Shown here one piece after another: positions 39,480 through 45,028 of a stretch of 45,028 nt of DNA. The stretch is from positions 1 through 45,028 of the forward strand of contig JAIFKM010000048.1 of assembly GCA_020049575.1 (NCBI GenBank). Direction: 5' to 3'. Within the stretch, counting starts at the first letter, position 1. Each line of letters begins with the position of its first letter. This DNA is from Desulfobulbaceae bacterium (GTDB lineage Bacteria > Desulfobacterota > Desulfobulbia > Desulfobulbales > Desulfocapsaceae). Both the position numbers and the translations under genes were made by a program. The notes beneath the pieces were generated by a model, which was not told the DNA's origin, searched no databases, and saw only the letters and a list, made by a program, of their open reading frames with translations.

Positions 39480-40550
39480 GTGGTCGATATGAAACAGTTT
39501 AAGGCAGTCTTTGAGATTGTTGAACAAAACAATTGTCCACTCTACGTGGCAGGAGAATGCCTTACTCTTTCCGATCGGGCCATTGGGTGTCCTGAAGGCA
39601 AAGAGGTGTGCCTGATATTGGTGCGTGAAATGACGGAGCTCCTTTTTGTTTTACTGAAAAAAAAATCGGTTGACGGCCAGGGTGAACAGGATCATCGACT
39701 GTATACCTGCAGTGGATGCACAGGCCTTATAAAGTTCCGTCGGGTGCGAAATTCCGTCCCGGTATCAACAACAAAAGGCCCTGCTGCTCAGATACGATCT
39801 ATAGCAAGTCTCCTCAAGGGTCGGAAGATCGACAGCCCCTTTCTTCGAGTTTTGCCTGAGAGCGTGCTTGAGAACTTTTTTAAAGCGTGTAATGAGGTGG
39901 TCATTGAAGAGAGGGGCATCCTGATTCACAAAGGAGAACCTAACCACAATCTGTATATTATCCTAGAAGGCATCCTCCTTGTAGAGGATACCCACGTTAT
40001 AATTGCCACTCTCGGAGAGGGTGAGATCTGCGGTGAAATGAGCTATCTGGGCTCTGGTGTGGCTGGTTTGACAGTGAGAGCGAAACAGGAGAGCGTGGTG
40101 CTGGCCATTCATGGTGAGGACTTCAGTCGACTACTTGGCTCAATAGCCTCGGTTCAGGTGTTCATGGCCCAACTTCTTGCCTCGAGACTGCAGAAAACTA
40201 ATGCAGCCCGAGCAAAAGAGTTTGAATCATGCATGTCTGGAAAGCTGGACGAGGTTGTCCCTGCTGAACTTTTCCAAATATTCCATATGCATCAGAAGAC
40301 TGGCGTTTTGACATTCCACTTGCAGGAGGGCGAAGGTAAAGTCTCTTTCCGGGAAGGTTGTATTATCAATGCGCACTATGGCAAGAAGGTGCATCAGGAT
40401 GCAATATTTGCTATTCTTGCTGAAAAACAAGGGGCTTACAGATTTACAGCTGGTTTGACACCTCAAGAAATGAAAGCAGCAGAAATTGGCGATTTCATGA
40501 TGCTTTTGATGGAAGGTGTAAAAAGAATAGATGAAGAGCAGACTGTCTGA
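39480..40550 (+). CDS. Cysteine-containing N-terminal domain + cyclic nucleotide-binding domain + DUF4388 (PATAN-like) protein
   Basis: LIHKGEPNHNLYIILEGILLVED...GEICGEMSYLGSGVAGLTVRAKQESVVLAI (cNMP fold), then ELFQIFHMHQKTGVLTFHLQEGEGKVSFREGCIINAHYGKKVHQDAIFAIL. Start GTG 39480 or ATG 39489. Confidence 0.82.
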   Translation: MVDMKQFKAVFEIVEQNNCPLYVAGECLTLSDRAIGCPEGKEVCLILVREMTELLFVLLKKKSVDGQGEQDHRLYTCSGCTGLIKFRRVRNSVPVSTTKGPAAQIRSIASLLKGRKIDSPFLRVLPESVLENFFKACNEVVIEERGILIHKGEPNHNLYIILEGILLVEDTHVIIATLGEGEICGEMSYLGSGVAGLTVRAKQESVVLAIHGEDFSRLLGSIASVQVFMAQLLASRLQKTNAARAKEFESCMSGKLDEVVPAELFQIFHMHQKTGVLTFHLQEGEGKVSFREGCIINAHYGKKVHQDAIFAILAEKQGAYRFTAGLTPQEMKAAEIGDFMMLLMEGVKRIDEEQTV

Positions 40551-40563
40551 AAAATAGCTTGAA

Positions 40564-41196
40564 TCAGCACCGGTTTATTGTGAAAGGCTGTAATTCCAGA
40601 ATTTCCAGAAAACTGTCTACATGAAAAGCTGCCCGCAGGTCTTTATTCCTGAAAGCGATGAAAGGAACACCGCAACCGGCTGCATGTTCCTGATCAATGA
40701 TAGAATCGCCGATATAGATAGCTTCTTCTGACTGGCATGCAAAGTGTTCAAGAATTTCTTCGAGCGCATCGGGGGCGGGTTTGGGTCTCCTGGCATTCTG
40801 TGCTGTCATAACCTTGCCGAAATACTGCTCCAGATCAAATCGTTTGAGGAGCGATTCCATCGTATTGGTTCGATTGGTTGAGATGGCAAGATGATAGTGT
40901 TTACACGTACATTCAAGAAATGGACGAAGATCTTTCTCCATTTCGAGCAACTGCAGGAACGGTGTGTAATCACATGAAAGTCGATAGTGATCAACTTCTT
41001 GGAGATCCTGATCCGGGTAATGTCTGAAGATGTGGGCAATGGATGTGACTGTATTATTTATATGAACAAAATCCAATTCAGACGCACTCATTGGTGGCCG
41101 GCCGAAGTGATCGAGTAGATGATTGTAGAATTGGCAATTGGATTCTTTAGAGTCGAACATCACTCCATCGCAATCAAAGACAATAAGTTTCAGCAT
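40564..41196 (-). CDS. HAD family hydrolase (phosphoglycolate phosphatase-like)
   Basis: MLKLIVFDCDGVMFDSKESN, LAISTNRTNTMESLLKRF, KPAPDALEEILE, AIYIGDSIIDQEHAAGCGVPFIAF. Confidence 0.92.
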   Translation of the reverse strand: MLKLIVFDCDGVMFDSKESNCQFYNHLLDHFGRPPMSASELDFVHINNTVTSIAHIFRHYPDQDLQEVDHYRLSCDYTPFLQLLEMEKDLRPFLECTCKHYHLAISTNRTNTMESLLKRFDLEQYFGKVMTAQNARRPKPAPDALEEILEHFACQSEEAIYIGDSIIDQEHAAGCGVPFIAFRNKDLRAAFHVDSFLEILELQPFTINRC

Positions 41197-41233
41197 GTGT
41201 AACCCTGGCAGAATTGCAGAAAAATGATCGAAC

Positions 41234-41977
41234 CTAACCAAAAATCCTTTCATTGAACCATTTCAAAGAAAAAAGCAGGAGATCCTCGTCAGTACTCTGC
41301 CCCATGGTTCGAGCAGCTTTGTTGTCAATCGAATCGTATTCTCCTCGAAGAAGAATTTCGCGCCACTCATCAAGGTTATATAAGACCAGGAGAAAAAGCT
41401 CCTTCTCGGATGTCGTTGGGATAAATCCCTGGCTAGTCTTTTCGCTGTGCACGAGAGCGGCAAAGGCATCATTGAACGCACAATATTCTGTCATCCCTTG
41501 CTCAATACTGTAACGTTCTGCAGTTTGGTAGGTGTTTTCCTCGAAACCGCGGCAGTGCTCTTCTTTCACCAGGACAAATTGTTCCTCAATCTTTCCCGAT
41601 TTATCTTGTCTGGCTGCACGACCTAAGGGATAAACCCGGCAGGCACCCGGACGATGCTGATAGACTGAGCAACCATTCGGGGAGACAAATGGACAGCTGC
41701 CTCTTCCGTCATCGACCATTGTCAGATAGAGACGAGGAAAGGATTCATCCGCTTCCTGCTCGATGATGACGTATTTGTCGAGCAGAATTCTCGAATCAAT
41801 ACCTGTGGCTCTGCGCAGCCTCAGGATATCATAAGGGGTAAGTGCCAGATCAAGGAGTCTGCAGCACTCGGTGAAACAGCCTACGCCCTTGTGACAGGCA
41901 AAATTGAATTCTTCATTTCTATCAAGCTTGTGAACAAAACCTGGCAACTGTTCATCCTGCCATCCATCCAAGCCCAT
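41234..41977 (-). CDS. YkgJ family cysteine cluster protein
   Basis: FACHKGVGCFTECCRLLDLALTPYDILRLRRATGI...DDGRGSCPFVSPNGCSVYQHRPGACRVYPLGR. Confidence 0.92.
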   Translation of the reverse strand: MGLDGWQDEQLPGFVHKLDRNEEFNFACHKGVGCFTECCRLLDLALTPYDILRLRRATGIDSRILLDKYVIIEQEADESFPRLYLTMVDDGRGSCPFVSPNGCSVYQHRPGACRVYPLGRAARQDKSGKIEEQFVLVKEEHCRGFEENTYQTAERYSIEQGMTEYCAFNDAFAALVHSEKTSQGFIPTTSEKELFLLVLYNLDEWREILLRGEYDSIDNKAARTMGQSTDEDLLLFSLKWFNERIFG

Positions 41978-41978
41978 T

Positions 41979-44546
41979 TCAGATCTTCTTCTCAGGCATG
42001 AGGGTTAGGATAGGGCTGGCAACAAATACTGATGAGTAGGTACCGATGACAATACCAATAAGCAGAACGAGCGAGAAATCATGGATGACCGATCCCCCCA
42101 TGAAAAATAATGCAAGCAGGACCAAAAGTGTCGTTGTGCCAGTGACTACAGTCCGGCTTAAAACCTCGTTCACACTGAGATTGATTACCTCGTCGAGTGG
42201 TTTTCCTTGATATTTATGGATGTTTTCACGGATACGGTCGAACACGACAACAGAGTCATTGATTGAGTAGCCTGCAAGGGTCAACAGAGCCGTCACTATG
42301 AGAAGGTTCATTTCAAGATTCAAAAGCCAGCATATACCAATGACGCAAAAGACGTCATGTAAAGTGGCGATCATTCCCGCAATGCCAAATCTGAAGTCAA
42401 ACCGAACGGCGAGATAGAGGACAATTCCACTAAGAGACAGAACAATAGCAAGCAGAGCCTTGTCGCGGAGTGCCGAACTGACGGAGGAACCGATTTCTGA
42501 TTGGCCCTCAAGAAAAAATTTCTGTTCAGGAAGTTCTTTGTTAAGGACAATTGTGATTTTGTCGCTGACACCCGACAGGACTTCCTCACTTTTTTTAACT
42601 TTGATAATCAGGCGGGACTCATTTTCAACTTCTTGCAGATCAATTCCCTCAAAATTGTTACGGTCAAGAGCTTTGCGGATTTCACTCAGATTGAAAGGTT
42701 TCTCGGCCTGATAGTTGAGGAGTGAACCGCCGGTAAAATCTACGCCCATATTGGCATGGCCTCTGGCAAACTGAACCATGGCAATGATGCCGATGATAGC
42801 AGTAACTCCGGAGATGATGAAAGTGATATTTTTAATCTTGAGATAGTCGAAATTTGGCTTCTCAATGAGATTCAAGTATCTGATCCTCTTAATGGGACGG
42901 AAGTGATTCAGTACATTGAACATCATTTCTGAGCATGTAAGCGATGTGAAAAGATTAAAGATAATACCCAGAGAGAGGGTGATGGCAAAACCTTTAATCG
43001 GGCCGGTACCGAACATGAAAAGAGCCACAGCTGTTATCAATGTAGTGACCTGAGAATCCATGATTGAAAGAAATGCCTTGTCAAATCCGCGGTCAATACT
43101 TGATCGGACTGATTTCCCCAGGGCCATTTCCTCCCGGATGCGCTCAAAGATCAGAACGTTTGAATCGACGGCCATCCCGATGGAGAGGACGATTCCGGCA
43201 ATACCAGGGAGTGTGAGGGTTGCGTTGAGAATGGCGAGACCGGCAAAAAGGAAAAGGATGTTGAGAAATAATGCACTGTTGGCGATGACTCCAGATGTTC
43301 GATAGTAAATGAGCATGAAGCTGATAACCAGAATTGTGCCAAAGATACCTGAAGTCAATCCCTTGTTGATAGAATCCTGCCCAAGACTTGCCCCGACGGT
43401 CATATTCTGGATGATATCAACGGGTGCTGGTAAGGCTCCCACCCTGAGTACGATGGCTAGGTCAGAGGCCTCCTCATGAGTAAAGGTGCCTGAGATCTGG
43501 GCAGAGCCGCCGAGGATACGCTCGCGAATCACCGGGGCAGAGCGGACATTGTTGTCAAGTACAATAGCCATCCGCCTGCCAACGTTCTTTTCAGTGAGCT
43601 GGCCGAAAACCTTGCCGCCTCTTCCTGTAAGGTCAAGGCTGACATAGGGTTCGTTGAAGGTTCCGCCGATTCTCACCTGAGCGTCCTTGACCATCTCGCC
43701 TGTCATGAGCGTTTTGTTTTCAAGAAGCAGAGGGGTGGCCCGTTCGAGCTTGGTTTGCGGATCGACCTCTTTCTCAAAGGAGATGGTAGTATCACTGGGC
43801 AGTTGGTTCTGCAGGGCGCGATTCAGTTTTTTCAGGTCCTCTCCATCTTTCCATTGGCCAGACTTCTTCGCCTTTTCAATGAGTTCATTGAGATTGAGGC
43901 CTGCCGGTTCGGCTACGAGTTTGAATTCAAGCTGGGCTGTATCACCGATCAATTTCATGGCCCGTTTTGGATCTCTCACCCCTGGAAGCTGGATGACGAT
44001 TTCATCCTCTCCCTGACGGATAATGACAGGTTCGGCAACACCGAACTGGTCAATTCTGTTGCGAATAATCTCAAGTGACTGCTCAACAGAATGTGTTTTA
44101 ATGTAGTCTTTCTTTGCCTCTTTCAGGGTGAGTATAATACGGGGAAAGCTGCCTTCCTGGGACTCGATCTTTGTATCAATATCAGGGAAATCCTCCGCCA
44201 CCAGTTTCTTTACCTGTTCAATGCTGCTCGTGTTGGGCAGAGTGAAGATAACTGTCTCCGGTGAGGCAGAGGGTGTTCGGATTGCACTGACAGATTGCTC
44301 GGACAGAGTGTCCTTGAGATCATTGGCGGCGAGTTCGAGAGAATTCTCCTCTGCCTTTTTCAGGTCGACCTTAAGGACAAGATGCATTCCTCCCTGGAGA
44401 TCGAGACCGAGTCGCAACCCTTCGGGTGCCATATACTTTTTCCACCAATCCGGCGTCGCGGAATAGAATGAGGGGACGATTGTGACAACAGACAGGACAA
44501 GCAGAAAAACGAGCAGGCCCAGTTTGAGTTTAAGTGATGTATTCAT
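41979..44546 (-). CDS. secD: Fused SecD-SecF protein translocase subunit
   Basis: RLGLDLQGGMHLVLKVDL, RNRIDQFGVAEPVIIRQGEDEIVIQLPGV, MAVDSNVLIFERIREE (SecD), then GVDFTGGSLLNYQ, AGYSINDSVVVFDRIREN (SecF) in one frame. Start at ATG 44546 (MNTSLKLKLG). Confidence 0.95.
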   Translation of the reverse strand: MNTSLKLKLGLLVFLLVLSVVTIVPSFYSATPDWWKKYMAPEGLRLGLDLQGGMHLVLKVDLKKAEENSLELAANDLKDTLSEQSVSAIRTPSASPETVIFTLPNTSSIEQVKKLVAEDFPDIDTKIESQEGSFPRIILTLKEAKKDYIKTHSVEQSLEIIRNRIDQFGVAEPVIIRQGEDEIVIQLPGVRDPKRAMKLIGDTAQLEFKLVAEPAGLNLNELIEKAKKSGQWKDGEDLKKLNRALQNQLPSDTTISFEKEVDPQTKLERATPLLLENKTLMTGEMVKDAQVRIGGTFNEPYVSLDLTGRGGKVFGQLTEKNVGRRMAIVLDNNVRSAPVIRERILGGSAQISGTFTHEEASDLAIVLRVGALPAPVDIIQNMTVGASLGQDSINKGLTSGIFGTILVISFMLIYYRTSGVIANSALFLNILFLFAGLAILNATLTLPGIAGIVLSIGMAVDSNVLIFERIREEMALGKSVRSSIDRGFDKAFLSIMDSQVTTLITAVALFMFGTGPIKGFAITLSLGIIFNLFTSLTCSEMMFNVLNHFRPIKRIRYLNLIEKPNFDYLKIKNITFIISGVTAIIGIIAMVQFARGHANMGVDFTGGSLLNYQAEKPFNLSEIRKALDRNNFEGIDLQEVENESRLIIKVKKSEEVLSGVSDKITIVLNKELPEQKFFLEGQSEIGSSVSSALRDKALLAIVLSLSGIVLYLAVRFDFRFGIAGMIATLHDVFCVIGICWLLNLEMNLLIVTALLTLAGYSINDSVVVFDRIRENIHKYQGKPLDEVINLSVNEVLSRTVVTGTTTLLVLLALFFMGGSVIHDFSLVLLIGIVIGTYSSVFVASPILTLMPEKKI

Positions 44547-44992
44547 TGATACCCCGAAGGTTTCTAAATATATGATGAGAGATCGTAGATTGTTCTGCGC
44601 CAAACCACGGGATTATACCGCAATACTTGAATCTTGCAAGGGTGGTGGGCCACCGAACAGGGGAAATATACGTTTGACTTTGCATTGATGCGAAATGATT
44701 GAAAGGGAGGCCATTGCTAGGTTGTTGTTGGCAACTGCCGTTATGTACAAGAGTGAGGAGTTGCTTAATAACTGACTGATCCATATTATAGTACTTGTGA
44801 AGAACAAGTCGGTTGGAATGGTTATTTTTCCGGTGAGATACTTTCCAGACATAGGAGCATGGTAAATCTTAAAGGTACTGAAGCAGTCGAATAGTGGAGG
44901 GCAATGCCTTGATTGATATGTAGATCTCACAGGCACATGAGTGCACATTCTCCACGACCCGTTTTGAAATGAATCCTTGGAGGATTTTTACC

Positions 44993-45028
44993 ATGGGTGA
45001 GAATAATCTCCCCGATTACATTAACTAT
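44993..45028 (+). CDS. Start of a CDS running off the right edge (MGENNLPDYINY...)
   Basis: ATG at 44993 preceded by ggagga; only 12 codons visible. Confidence 0.45.
   Translation, partial: MGENNLPDYINY

Noticed and set aside
1-45028. CRISPR arrays, tRNA/rRNA genes, transposases, prophage or integrase genes
   Set aside because: None seen: no regularly spaced direct repeats and no recognisable mobile-element proteins in the ORF track. tRNA absence was judged by eye only and would need tRNAscan-SE.

Overview
The window looks like a chromosomal segment of a sulfate-reducing deltaproteobacterium (Desulfobulbales-like by inference). It is mostly dense housekeeping gene content: ppk, mtgA, ychF, holB, ricT-like, metG, dnaG-rpoD, dprA, rpe, pgi, the dissimilatory sulfite reductase operon dsrA-dsrB-dsrD, birA, ahcY, metK, kdsD and a fused secD-secF. 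I saw no CRISPR array, transposon, rRNA or tRNA. The items most worth a second look are: (1) an 836-aa protein with an N-terminal E2 ubiquitin-conjugating (UBC)-like domain with an HPD...Cys active-site arrangement, followed by a transmembrane segment and helical repeats, preceded by a candidate terminator/antiterminator leader; (2) ahcY broken by a roughly 74-nt internal deletion/frameshift that removes the conserved NLYGCRESL... block; (3) a triose-phosphate isomerase homologue whose catalytic Glu is replaced by Cys; (4) a GGDEF/HD-GYP protein in which the receiver, GGDEF and HD signatures look degenerate but the RxxD I-site remains; (5) the dsrAB promoter region, with near-consensus -35/-10 boxes, two copies of TGAATGARTGTTCA and a terminator-like hairpin in the leader. 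All assignments come from reading protein motifs by eye; no database search was run.
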